DNA of 64,000 bases from Ptychodera flava (Eukaryota > Hemichordata > Enteropneusta > Ptychoderidae): NCBI RefSeq assembly GCF_041260155.1, contig NC_091940.1, positions 24,723,870-24,787,869 of the forward strand, written 5' to 3'. The notes under the pieces were generated by a model that worked only from the letters and a program-made list of their open reading frames with translations, did not search any database and was not told where the DNA came from. Positions 23,994 through 34,117 of the stretch are shown here, in pieces; position 1 is the stretch's first letter, and the number at the start of each line of letters is the position of its first letter. The position numbers and the translations under genes were made by a program.

Positions 23994-25328
23994 ATGGACC
24001 TATGTGATGTTCCTGCGAGTGACGGTTCTAAGGTTTGCGCTGCAACTAGATGTAGGAAGATTATTCCTGCTGATGACAGCCATGACAAGTGTCTTGCATG
24101 TCGCAAGTGTTCAAAGGCTAAGCCTTGTGATATTTGCAAGGATTGGTCGGATGAACTATGGCGCATTTTTACTAATCCTGAATTGCTGCAAGGTAGGCAA
24201 ACTTCAAAAGGTAAGTCTCAGAAGGACAAGTCCAGGAAGTCGGCTAGTAGTGCAGCTGCTAGTTTGCCCTCTGACGAGTCGTATGTTTCTAAGGACGAGA
24301 TTGAGGGTATTCTGGACACTAGATTTGAGCAATTTTCGGAGAAGGTTTCTTCTTTGTTGGCTGGTTTTCTTGCTCAATCTCAGAGTGCTGGTGTAGCAGA
24401 GGGCAATCATGTGGAGCCCCACACCAAAAGCACAGTCTGAATAGGGATTTACATGTGGACCCTACAGAGGTGATAAGTAATCAGGAGACGGCAACTGTGT
24501 CGGGAGTTGTTCCACAGCCGTCCTACAAGTATAGAGATCCTGATTCTATTCCTTGTTTGCTCCGAGTGATCTTGATGAGAGCGCAGATGGAGACAGTCAT
24601 TCTATGTCTAAGTCACAGGATTATGTGCGAAGTGACATTGCTCATTCTGATACTCATTCAGAAATTTCTACTACTGATGCTGACATGTGTCAGAAGCTTT
24701 GTCTGGGAAATGGCATGACATTATTAACATTATTGGCAATGTGCTTGGCTGTACAAAAGATGATAGCAGTCATAGTCAACGTCAGTCCTTTTTACTTGGT
24801 GGAGATAGTACAGTCACAGGTGCTCCTCGTTTGCCCATTGAGGGACTGATTGCACAAAGATGGACAGCTATTGAGAAGAGTTTGCCCAGAGTGTCTAAGT
24901 ACACAAAGTCTGTAGACAAGAATTTCAGGTTCCTTGAGAAAGACTTTGAGGAGTTTGCCAGAGCGCCTAGTGTAGAAAGTTTTGTCCACACTAAATTGGC
25001 GGCTGATAAGAAACATTTTTCAGCTAAGGATTTGAGAAGTTTACACAATAAGGCTGATCTTGGACATCTTATGGTAGATAAAGCTCTGAGAGTTTTACTG
25101 AGATGCATTTCACATTCATTGTTGGCAACTGCTTTTGTACATACGGCAGTTTCGCCAGGCTCTAATATTCCTGATGACCAATTGTCTAAGGGTTTGGAAT
25201 TTTTGCAGTTTTCTCTAACTTCTTCAGCAGATCAACTCTTGCGTGCCATTGCTTTGTCAGTTTCTGCCAGAAGAGAATTATTCCTTGATCAGATGGATTT
25301 CCTACTAGATCAACTCGAAATCGTTTGA
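23994..25328 (+). pseudogene. DIRS gag-like ORF1 (frame-broken)
   Basis: The ATG at 23994 opens MDLCDVPASDGSK. A cysteine/histidine cluster follows at residues 16-47, of the form C-x4-C-x9-H-x2-C-x2-C-x2-C with more cysteines after it. It resembles the zinc-binding N-terminus of DIRS ORF1 proteins. A Lys/Ser-rich linker ends at a stop at 24440. Coding continues in two other frames (about 24455 and 24553). From 24687 to 25328 it returns to the first frame as a helical domain (LPIEGLIAQRWTAIEKSL onward). At least three frame changes are needed. Gag would package the RNA; this copy could not make a full-length product as read. Confidence 0.75.
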
Positions 25329-25642
25329 CTAAGCTTCCTATTCGGGTGATAAACTCTTCCATGGAGAAGTCTCAGATATTTTTCACCAGGAAGCTGAAGC
25401 AGCTAGAGATGTTAGGGAATAGTCTCCCTTTCTAGACCACGTCAGGGAGTTAAGCGACCTGCTTCTTTTCAGCCAAAGTCGCAGCCTTCCGCTAAACTAA
25501 ACAGACTTTCTGCAAAGAAGTCTTTTTCTGCTACACCTAGTAATTACTTTAAGGGTAAAAGGATAATAAGGGCTTTAGACCCCCACCGCCCGTTCCGCCT
25601 TTCCGGATAAGCCCAGAGACCATTCTTTTAAGCAATGACGGT

Positions 25643-27560
25643 TTGCCAGTGGCTCAGTGTGTAAATCTAGCACAGTTAAATATTCAAATTCCATTTCCAG
25701 AGGTGCCAGTAGGGGGAAGATTATCTCTTTTCAGTCAGCACTGGGCCAAGATAACCAACGACCCGTGGGTGTTAGGGGTAGTTTCAGAAGGTTATCGATT
25801 GGAATTTCTTCAAGTTCCCCCTCTTACAAGCAAGGTTATAAATTTTCCTCTTCCGTCGGGTTTAGGAAAGAGAAATGCTATCCTTCAGGAAATAGATTCA
25901 TTAATCTCAAAGAGGGCTATCGAGCCTGTCACAGACAGATCAAAAGGTTTTTACAGCTCAATGTTTCTAATTCCAAGAGATCAGGGGGTTGGAGACCAAT
26001 TTTAAATCTCCGCCCGTTAAACCATTTTCTCAAAAAGAAACACTTCAAGATGGAAACTCTACGTTCAGTATTATCAGATCTGTCAAAAGGGGATTATGCA
26101 GTTTCAATCGATCTAACAGACGCTTATCAACATATCCTTATTCACCCAGACTGCAGACATTTTCTCAGGTTTGCAGTGCAGGGCAAGGTGTTTCAGTTTC
26201 GGACACTGCCTTTCAGTCTGTCGTCAGCACCCCGTGTGTTTACCAAGGTCACAGCAGTTTTGGGTGCCTTTCTTCGAAAGCAACAATTTATGTACACATG
26301 TATCTGGACGATTGGCTAGCCAGGCAGACGCAGATCAGGTTATTGCAGCGGGATACAGCACGTATTTTAAGGACAGCTGTCAGTCTAGGCTGGCTACCAA
26401 ACGAAAAGAAGTCAGAACTTTGCCCCAGTCAGAACATTCATTATATAGGGGCGAAAATAGATTTGGAGGAAGGGATTGCTACTCCTATGCCAGAGCGCTT
26501 TCAAGCTATTTGCGAAATGGTAAGTCATCTCTTGCCCGCCAGTTTTCAGACGGCGCGGCATTTTCTTCGCCTCCTAGGTCTAATGGCATCTTGCGTTCAG
26601 CTCATACCTTTGGCAAGGTTGAACATGAGGCCAGTGCAAATATTCCTTCTGTCTCAATGGAGACCACATCAGAATCCTCTAAGTCATCCTATAAGGGTAG
26701 ACGCCCTGTTAATACAGCATCTTCATTGGTGGACCAACAGAGTCAAGTTTTTCAAGGGAGTTTCACTGTCCCTGGAGCCCCAGAGGTTACAATAACCACG
26801 GATGCTTCAATGCAAGGTTGGGGGGCTCATATGGGAGATTTGACCATTTCAGGAGTCTGGTCAGTAGCCCAGAGACAAGAGCACATAAATTTTCTCGAGC
26901 TTCAGGCAGTATGGGAAAGTTTAAAGGCCTTCGTCCGTCATATCTTAGGGAGATTGGTTCTTGTAAGGTCAGACAATTCAACCGTAGTATCATATTTGAA
27001 CAGGCAAGGGGGAACACGGTCTCCATCTCTCTGCATCCTCACTTGGCATCTAATGAATTGGTGCATTATCAGAAATATCAGGATCAGGGCAGCTCACATA
27101 CCAGGCAGGTGCAATCTAATAGCAGATGCTCTGTCCAGGAGACGACCTATCCCAACAGAGTGGATGTTAAAACATCAGGTGGTAGAGTCCCTTTTCAAGG
27201 TGTTAGACAGGCCTCACATAGATCTGTTTGCAACCCACACACATGCCCACCTGCAGGTGTATTGTTCTCCAGTTCCAGACCAAAGAGCAGAGGCAGTGGA
27301 TGCCTTTTCAGTTCCTGGACAAACATGTTCGCATACGCGTTTCCTCCAGTGTCTCTGATTCCCAGAGTACTAAGCAAGATGAGACACGAGGAGTGTGTTG
27401 TCATTCTGATAGCGCCGAATTGGCCAAGACAACCGTGGTTTCCTCGATTGCTGGAGTTGCTAATAGAGATTCCAATAAAGCTACCAGAGACCCAAGACAT
27501 TTTGAGCCAACCATTGTCGGGTTTTCTTCACCCAGATCCATCAGTCCTCCAGTTGACTGC
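25643..27560 (+). pseudogene. DIRS pol: reverse transcriptase, RNase H, methyltransferase-like domain (frame-broken)
   Basis: Domains appear in the expected order across four frames. The RT N-terminus is at 25643-25985 (GGRLSLFSQHWAKI). The RT core is at about 25985-26285, with SIDLTDAYQHI (motif A) and FRTLPFSLSSAPRVF (motif B). Motif C, MYLDDWL, is near 26300. RNase H is at about 26790-27150, with TTDASMQGWG, DNSTVVSYL and HIPGRCNLIADALSR. Next comes the DIRS-specific region with HIDLFAT and, in another frame, LIAPNWPRQPWFPRLLEL near 27405-27460. Frame changes lie near 25985, 26285, 26755, 27290 and 27550. There are almost no nonsense substitutions, only shifts. Confidence 0.85.
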
Positions 27561-28294
27561 TTGGAAACTGTCAAGAAACGTTTTTGCTCAGAGGGATTTT
27601 CAGCGAGAGCTGCAGAATATGCAGCGAACTCTCGTAGATCATCAACCATTAAATCATACAATTACAGGTTCAGAGTATTCAGTGATTGGTGCAAAGAACA
27701 TGATGTCGATCCCATGCATCCACCTCTAAGTTCTGTGGGTGATTTTCTTGTTTTTCTTTTTGAGGCTAGAGGTCTAAAGCCCCAAACTATTTCAACATAT
27801 CGTTCAGCGTTGAGTTCTTTCCTTCCGAGTTATGGTGAACATAGTGTAGGTCAGCATCCTCTTTTGGATAGTCTGATTAAAGGGTTTTTGTTAAGCGTCC
27901 TCCTCAGAGGAGACTTTTGCCTTCTTGGAGTCTTCCTTTGGTGTTAGACTCATTAAGGCCAGCTCCTTACGAGCCTATTAGTGAATCTGGTTTGAAGTAT
28001 TTAACTATGAAGACTGTTTTTCTCATAGCTGTGGCGTCTGGGCGTAGACGTAGTGAGATTCACGCTTTGTCTATCAACAGTGCTTAGGGACTGGTCAGTT
28101 TCTTCAGCCTGGGGGGGGCCGGTGGATTCATGGGGGGGTCACCCTGTTTTTGACTTTGGTGATAGGGGGGGTCACCATGTTTTTGAAATGCCCAATAGGG
28201 GGGGTCAGTGTGTTTTTGAATTTTGACACAGGCTCATCATTGCCTAAAATGCTAGTGTCAGCCACAAATTTCATCATTCAGTTGTATTTTTCGG

Positions 28295-28545
28295 CGCGCC
28301 CTTCGGGCGCGTGTAACTTTAATAATCAGTCGTATGTTTCAGCACGCCCAACTTTAACATATCAAGCATACATATATCAGAGATATCTGTATTCAATATT
28401 TTTCAGCGTTCCCTTCAAGCTCATTACTTTAATATATCAGACATTTTTCAGCACGCCCTTCAGGTGCATGACTTTAATATACAAGGCATATACATCAGAG
28501 ATATCAGGATGTTTCATATTTTTCGGCGCGCCCTTCGGGCGCCAT
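28295..28545 (+). repeat. Four spaced copies of a CGCGCCCTTCGGGCGC-type motif
   Basis: TTTTTCGGCGCGCCCTTCGG occurs near 28288 and 28517, with decayed forms near 28340, 28403 and 28450. Each is followed by ACTTTAATA and, in most, ATCAGAGATATC. Each motif is itself palindromic. They lie within the PIF/Harbinger-like insertion. Confidence 0.7.
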
Positions 28546-29064
28546 ACTTTAATAAATCAAAGATATATGTCAGAGATATCTTGATGTTTGCTATGTGAAA
28601 GTGTACCATTATGAACATCTGCAGTTCATATGTAAAGGATGACAAATTCCTGATACTTTTATGTTCTCTCAATGAGAATTCAGTATGAGAAAGCAACATG
28701 CACTAATATTTCACATATATATTTGATACAGTGACTTATTTTAGAGATAGAAAAATGACAAGATATCTTTCCTTCTCATTGATGCAATATTTCCTTGTTT
28801 CTCGGTTTTCTGTAGAAAGATGCTTTTTTAATAACAAAATAACAGTTAAAAAAGGCAGTTTTTGTCATTATTAGCTGTGCTTTTATGGTTTCAATGTTAC
28901 AAGAAAAGGTATTCTCAAACACTGTAAACATCAGATTTGGCTAAAAAAGCTCTCTATGGCTCAAACTTTAAGATTGACACTTTGAAATTCCTGTCTTAAA
29001 ACTGATATGTCAACAATTTCATTAAAACATAGAATGACTATTTAAAATATGTGTAAAATGTAAA

Positions 29065-29068
<4 letters not shown>

Positions 29069-29143
<75 letters not shown>
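29069..29143. repeat. (TA)n microsatellite
   Basis: About 75 bases of almost pure TA with one phase break near 29110, inside the PIF/Harbinger-like element. Confidence 0.95.
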
Positions 29144-29149
<6 letters not shown>

Positions 29150-29902
29150 GTCCATCTTTTGTTTTACCTATGTCGCGCGGGGGGGGGGGGGGTCACCCTG
29201 TTTTCGAAATTTGGAATAGGGGGGGTCACCCTGTTTTCAAAATTTGGAATAGGGGGGGTCAGCCACTTTTTGACGTCGGCAAAAAATAATCCACCGGCCC
29301 CCCCCCAGGCCGAAGAAACTGACCAGTCCCTTATCTCAGATGGGAGCCTACAGGTGTTAGATTGTTGCCTAGGGCAGGTTTTCTGGCAAAGAATGAATCT
29401 GTATCTCGTGTTGGTACAGAGATATTCATTCCGAGTCTTGAAAATATTTCAAGTGATCCTCAGGATAAACTTATTTGTCCTTGTAGGGCTCTTCGTTACT
29501 ACATTAAGATGACTGCACACCTTCGTGGTAATACAGAACAGTTGTTCATTAAGGTGTCTCCAGGTCAACATGGTCCAGCGTCCAAGGACACTATTTCTAG
29601 ATGGTTAAGGGATACAATCCAACTTGCCTATGATTCTTCCGATGGCCATTGTAGACTTGTGCATTCCATCAGAGCACATGATACGCGAGCTATGGCTGCC
29701 TCGTGGGCTTTGTTTAAAGGAGTGTCAGTGGATGACATTTTTAAAGCTGGTTTTTGGGCTTCTCCAAATACCTTTATTAACTTTTACCTCAAGGATGTCC
29801 TATGGAAGCTAGTTTTGCTTTAGGTTCTTTGAGTGTGGTTCTACCTAGGTTGGGAGTATTTGTTTGACATACCCTCCTCCAATTAAGCTTTGGATTCTGT
29901 GT

Positions 29903-30002
29903 AACCCAAAAGTAATAGTGACAGGTAAGTAGGAGGATGAAGCAGAATGAAAGTTTCCCCCCAGGAAACATCTTTCTGCAGAACTCCTACTTACCTGTCA
30001 CT
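29903..30002 (+). repeat. DIRS internal complementary region
   Basis: 29903-29947 is the reverse complement of the left terminus (23479-23525). 29948-30002 complements the right terminus (30160-30216). They meet at GCAGAA|TGAAAG. This arrangement lets the ends be copied into a circular intermediate and is diagnostic for DIRS. Confidence 0.9.
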
Positions 30003-30047
30003 CCTCCCTCCCTCCTCCCCACTATTTGATAGTCTATTATGGAGGTT

Positions 30048-30179
30048 GAGAACTGTTTGAATATGGAATCTCATGGCGGTTTCCGCCTGGGATGAGATCA
30101 CGTGTATTTAAATTTTTGCCTCGTTCTGGAAGGCAGCAAATGAGATAACCCAAAAGTAATAGTGACAGGTAAGTAGGAG
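30048..30179 (-). repeat. DIRS right inverted terminal repeat
   Basis: Reverse complement of 23491-23622 with no difference seen over 132 bp. It is followed by a 37-base unique right terminus ending in GGGGGGAAACTTTCA at 30216. Confidence 0.93.
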
Positions 30180-30374
30180 TTCTCGCAGAAAGATGTTTCC
30201 TGGGGGGAAACTTTCATATTCCTTAAGGACTTTGTTCACATACAGATAAGCGGCAAAATCTTTCATGTATGAATAACAGTTTTTCATCGTTACATAATGA
30301 GGGCAAGGTAATAAGAGTTACTTATGGTCAGATTGCACTTCACTAGAAAAATCCTGCACTGACTACGTTTTTCT

Positions 30375-30376
<2 letters not shown>

Positions 30377-30430
<54 letters not shown>
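30377..30430. repeat. (TG)n microsatellite
   Basis: About 27 uninterrupted TG units just outside the DIRS right end. Confidence 0.95.
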
Positions 30431-30434
<4 letters not shown>

Positions 30435-31984
30435 TGTTTGTGCCTACAATCGGTGTTGTAGAAATGAGATTAATATCAATGCTCGGCTCAGCTGTTACAG
30501 AGCATGTTGACATTATATTCTATGCTTATATAAAACATCCATAAGTGACAACCGGATCTAGGTGATCCAAAGTTCGGAGTTCGACCGTAAGTCCATTATA
30601 GACATTACAAAGTTTAGGATGAAAACAACGTGCAGAGGCTGAAACTTAGCAGTTAAGATTTCATGACTTCGATATTTTGTAAGGTGAAGGGGTAAATCTG
30701 GAATGGATCTGGATTAAATCCTCAAAATTGCAAGAGTCGAACATTTGGAATATTTCATCGATAGGATAAATCTGTTGTTATCGCGTTTGTGTACATTTGA
30801 TAACTTATCTATGTTCTTGGTGAGAGGTTCCAAATTGAATCAATGTACAGGGATGCCGGAAAGTTGTAGCTGATGGTGAAAGGTTTATTTGAAGCGTAAC
30901 TAAAACCAGAAATAATCTAGATCGGCAAGTCTAACGCTACACATCAAAGCTTAGCTTTAAGATAGACGAAATTCAGTAGCTAGAAATAGAGAATACTTAA
31001 CATGAAGCAAATCAAAGTTTTAAAAAGTTTAAATGTGAGAAACTTAGTACATTGAATAACAGGTAAAATCTGATATACTTTATTAGATTTACATATTCAT
31101 GCTGAAATATTGAGGCATAGAAGATGCTTACTATAATTCATGAATTCTTTGAAGTAGTTCTAGCGCATATCAGTAGCACTCTGTCGTTCCTATGTGAATG
31201 TGATACCTGTGAAAGAAAGTTCCAATGTCTAGGCTTGTTTTAGCCAAAACTATGGTTCTCCTTTGTCTTACTCGAGTGTCCGCTACGTTGTGGCAAAGGC
31301 ATGACTATTACTGATAGTAAACATGTTTTGTTTGTATTTAATGAAAGTGACCTTCCTGTTCTTACTTCTTTGTTTCCAAACGGAACTTCAGTAGTGAAAT
31401 TAACTTTAATTTACAACAATTAGAAAATGCAGTTTTGAAGGTCTGCCGACAGCATAAAAAAGTTTGCCGCACGTTTTGTTCATGCAACTTTCCAATAAAA
31501 ATTACAATCTCTTTTCTACAGCAATGCCAAAAAAAATCTTGTTACACTATAAAGCATTTATGTATATTTTGGCTAAAATTACAACAAGCCGACGTCGTTG
31601 AAAAGTCGCTTAATGTGAAGAATGAAAAGATCTGCCAGTCATCAAATTAGTTTTCACAAATTCATGTCCTACAATTTTATCAAAGAAGAGTAACTTTGTT
31701 CATTTTATGACTACAATCATATGATTTACATTCAAAATTGTGTACACACAAACATCAACAATTACACCTAATCAGCAAACTGTCGTCACTACAATTTTTG
31801 TAGTATATGCTTGTCATGATAAACAACGACAGTGCACCATCTAAGTATCATTTACATCAAATTCTATTGCTGCTGAACTTCGTCACAGAGTTGTATACCT
31901 TAACATCCATTTGCGTCAATGCATATATATTCTGTATATCCTGTATATCATGTACACCATGACGAACCTCGATTTACACAGGAT
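30431..31984. other. Non-coding, nothing recognised
   Basis: AT-rich sequence with no domain-bearing frame, terminal repeat or RNA gene recognised. Confidence 0.55.
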
Positions 31985-31988
31985 TTAA

Positions 31989-32203
31989 CCCTTGAGTGCT
32001 GTAATTTTTACCACTAAAATTTTAGTGCAATATTTCACCAATTTTTATGAATTTTTCTGTAAATTTTGTGATAATTTTGAACCCAATGGCCATCACATTT
32101 CATTGGCTACAATTTCCTGTCAAAATTTTGGCAAAAATCTGAAAAAAATTGACAGGGGTACATTTTATACAGGCGGCAAAAGTTGAATTTGGCGCTCAAA
32201 GGG
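31989..32203. mobile_element. piggyBac-like MITE (TTAA target site)
   Basis: A 215-bp element with inverted ends CCCTTGAGTGC and GCGCTCAAAGGG. It is flanked by TTAA at 31985-31988 and 32204-32207. A CCCTTTG-type terminus with TTAA duplication fits the piggyBac superfamily. The interior is AT-rich and non-coding. Confidence 0.8.
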
Positions 32204-32207
32204 TTAA

Positions 32208-34117
32208 TACTATTTTATCCACATCACAACCAATGTATAGGTATATCAGCATATTACGCTGGATTGAAACTCTCCTCAATAAAATTTTCAACAGTTCTCT
32301 TAAAGTAAGAATAAAAGTCAGGGTTCACAATGCAAATTTTGGTTCTAGAATAACCAATTACCTTACATTTAGCGATATTTGCCATTCAAAATGGCCGACA
32401 TCTCTGTATTAACTCTATGGCGAAAAAGGTTTTTTATAATTTTACAAAATGAAGACGGTAAAAGCTTACCCTAATCAAAGAGAATCACAATGGAGTGGGC
32501 TTCAACGATCAGCAGACCAGAAGAGAACTATAAAATTATTGAGAGTTCGAATATATGTCTACCTTAACTCAGAAAATGTTATTTGCCATATGATCTGATA
32601 CGCTGTTAAATTATAAAAATGAAGAACATACCAAGGGGGTCTTCGTGCCAATTGAAGTAGATAAACATACTATGTTAAATCAACATTTCTATACTCAAAT
32701 GCCTGTATAGGAAAACTCCAAAACAATAGCACTTCTGAAATGTACATCGAAATTACAATCTACACTTGCAATAATGTTTATAAATGAAAAAGATGAGTTA
32801 TGGATTACCATTCTCCTGAACAGTGGGTTCGTAAATAATTACTAGTACCTAATTTCAAGGTATAAAGCGTCTTAAAACGGTTATTAGAATGACAGAACCC
32901 GATTATCGCAATGAGAAAAATCACAACTCTCTTCACAAAAACATCTCATTGCCTAACTACATAATTGTTGTGGGTGTAAAAGTGTCCATTCAGTACAATG
33001 TGGAATCTGAATTAAATAATCTAAATATACAATGTTGTTCTCCTTGACATAAAAAGAACATATGTATTTTTGCATAAACAATGATAAGTCAGAAACCGGC
33101 GGAACATGAAGACTTTTCATTTAGTATTATTGCCGTTTAGTCTCACACACCGGGTAACTGCTTGTTTGGACGCGACAGTGTCCCATGAGCAAATGTCTCA
33201 TCGTCATTCATTCTGTGTTGCTTCTTGCTGTAACGTTGGCGCGAAACTTATCAACATCGTTCGAAGCCACTTATATTTCGAGAAAGTTTGAAATCAGTAT
33301 TATTCGGATCGCTCGTTAAATATATACTTCCCTGGGGTATTGGTATCACGGTAAGTAATCCTCCAATTTTCTACAAAAGGTAAAAGTATGAATGTCATTT
33401 ACTCACAGACGATAAGAACTAATGAATGTCTTTGCTATACAAAATCAAGAATAACTTCAATTATTGCAATGTAATTAAACTGAACCTCGGAACACATTTA
33501 AGGGTACAGCAAATACTTCCACTCCTTAAAACTAAATCTATTTTTTTGAATTTTCGTCAACACTTCAGTTTTCATTAAAAGAAGGCGACCATACGCATAA
33601 AATAGACAAAACACGAATGTGATTTTTGAGTACAGTATGTTAGATCTGAAAAATAAACATTTATATCAGACTGATAAGAAAATAGTTAAATTTGATCTCT
33701 GTAAGGTTTAAACCGCCCCGAAGTTGTCGATTTTGGTGTCATTCCAAGTACAACACCCACAACGTGGCGGTCTCGAATGTATATATTTTAACGAACCTTT
33801 TGCAAATTAGCACGATTGGGTAGTAAGTTTCACCTATTTGACCCGTTAATATCTAACTGATCTTCAATGAACATAAAAGGAACATCATTACAAAACTATA
33901 TTATTCGCGAATGCTTATGACTTTGACCAATCTGGTTGAAAAAAAAACCGATTATGTCATGTTATTATATATATTTTAATAAACTGATATATCAAGATGC
34001 GCGGTACATTTCTGGCATATTCTTTTTCCTTCCACTTTAAAGGTTTAGCTTGTAGTGCGAATAATCATAAATACCGTTTCAGATATTCCGTATGCTACAA
34101 GAAAAGTATTCTCTCAC
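32208..34117. other. Intergenic, 3' of the ZNFX1-like gene
   Basis: No gene was recognised. The part nearest 34118 would hold the 3' UTR of the minus-strand gene, but I could not place a convincing poly(A) signal. Confidence 0.5.

Larger units (their letters stand above)
28087..29330. mobile_element. PIF/Harbinger-like non-autonomous element inside DIRS
   Basis: Terminal inverted repeats start GGGACTGGTCAGTTTCTTC and continue in G-rich sequence to CCGGTGGATT. The right end is the complement, closing in GACCAGTCCC. TTA is duplicated at 28084-28086 and 29331-29333, the TWA target of PIF/Harbinger transposons. Internally it has direct repeats of a GGGGGGTCACCCTGTTTT motif next to both ends, four GCGCGCCC-type motifs (28295-28545) and a TA microsatellite. 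No transposase is encoded. It splits the recombinase frame. Confidence 0.85.
27550..29823 (+). pseudogene. DIRS tyrosine recombinase, split by a DNA transposon
   Basis: The N-terminal SAM-like core-binding part (SSTIKSYNYRFRVFSDWC, LKPQTISTYRSALSSF) is at about 27630-27830. A frame change near 27890 follows. The box I arginine region (VASGRRRSEIHALS) ends at 28083. Coding resumes after the insertion at 29334 and includes SIRAHDTRAMAASWALF, with the H-x-x-R catalytic pair, and FINFYLKD, with the presumed nucleophilic tyrosine, ending at 29823. Four catalytic positions are thus recognisable on either side of the 1,244-bp insertion at 28087-29330. The recombinase would integrate the circular cDNA. 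This copy is interrupted. Confidence 0.85.
23479..30216 (+). mobile_element. DIRS-type tyrosine-recombinase retrotransposon
   Basis: All structural hallmarks of the DIRS group are present: inverted terminal repeats (23491-23622 and 30048-30179), an internal complementary region (29903-30002) matching both outer ends, and gag, RT, RNase H and recombinase regions in DIRS order. The element is 6.7 kb, of which 1,244 bp is a later DNA-transposon insertion (28087-29330). No target-site duplication is expected or seen, since integration is by recombination of a circle. The coding regions carry many frame changes although the two terminal repeats are identical, which is odd for an old dead copy. Confidence 0.92.

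Noticed and set aside
23833-24396. 187-codon plus-strand frame overlapping DIRS gag, rich in Leu, Phe and Val
   Set aside because: It is out of frame with the conserved Cys/His cluster and has the composition of a shifted reading of gag.
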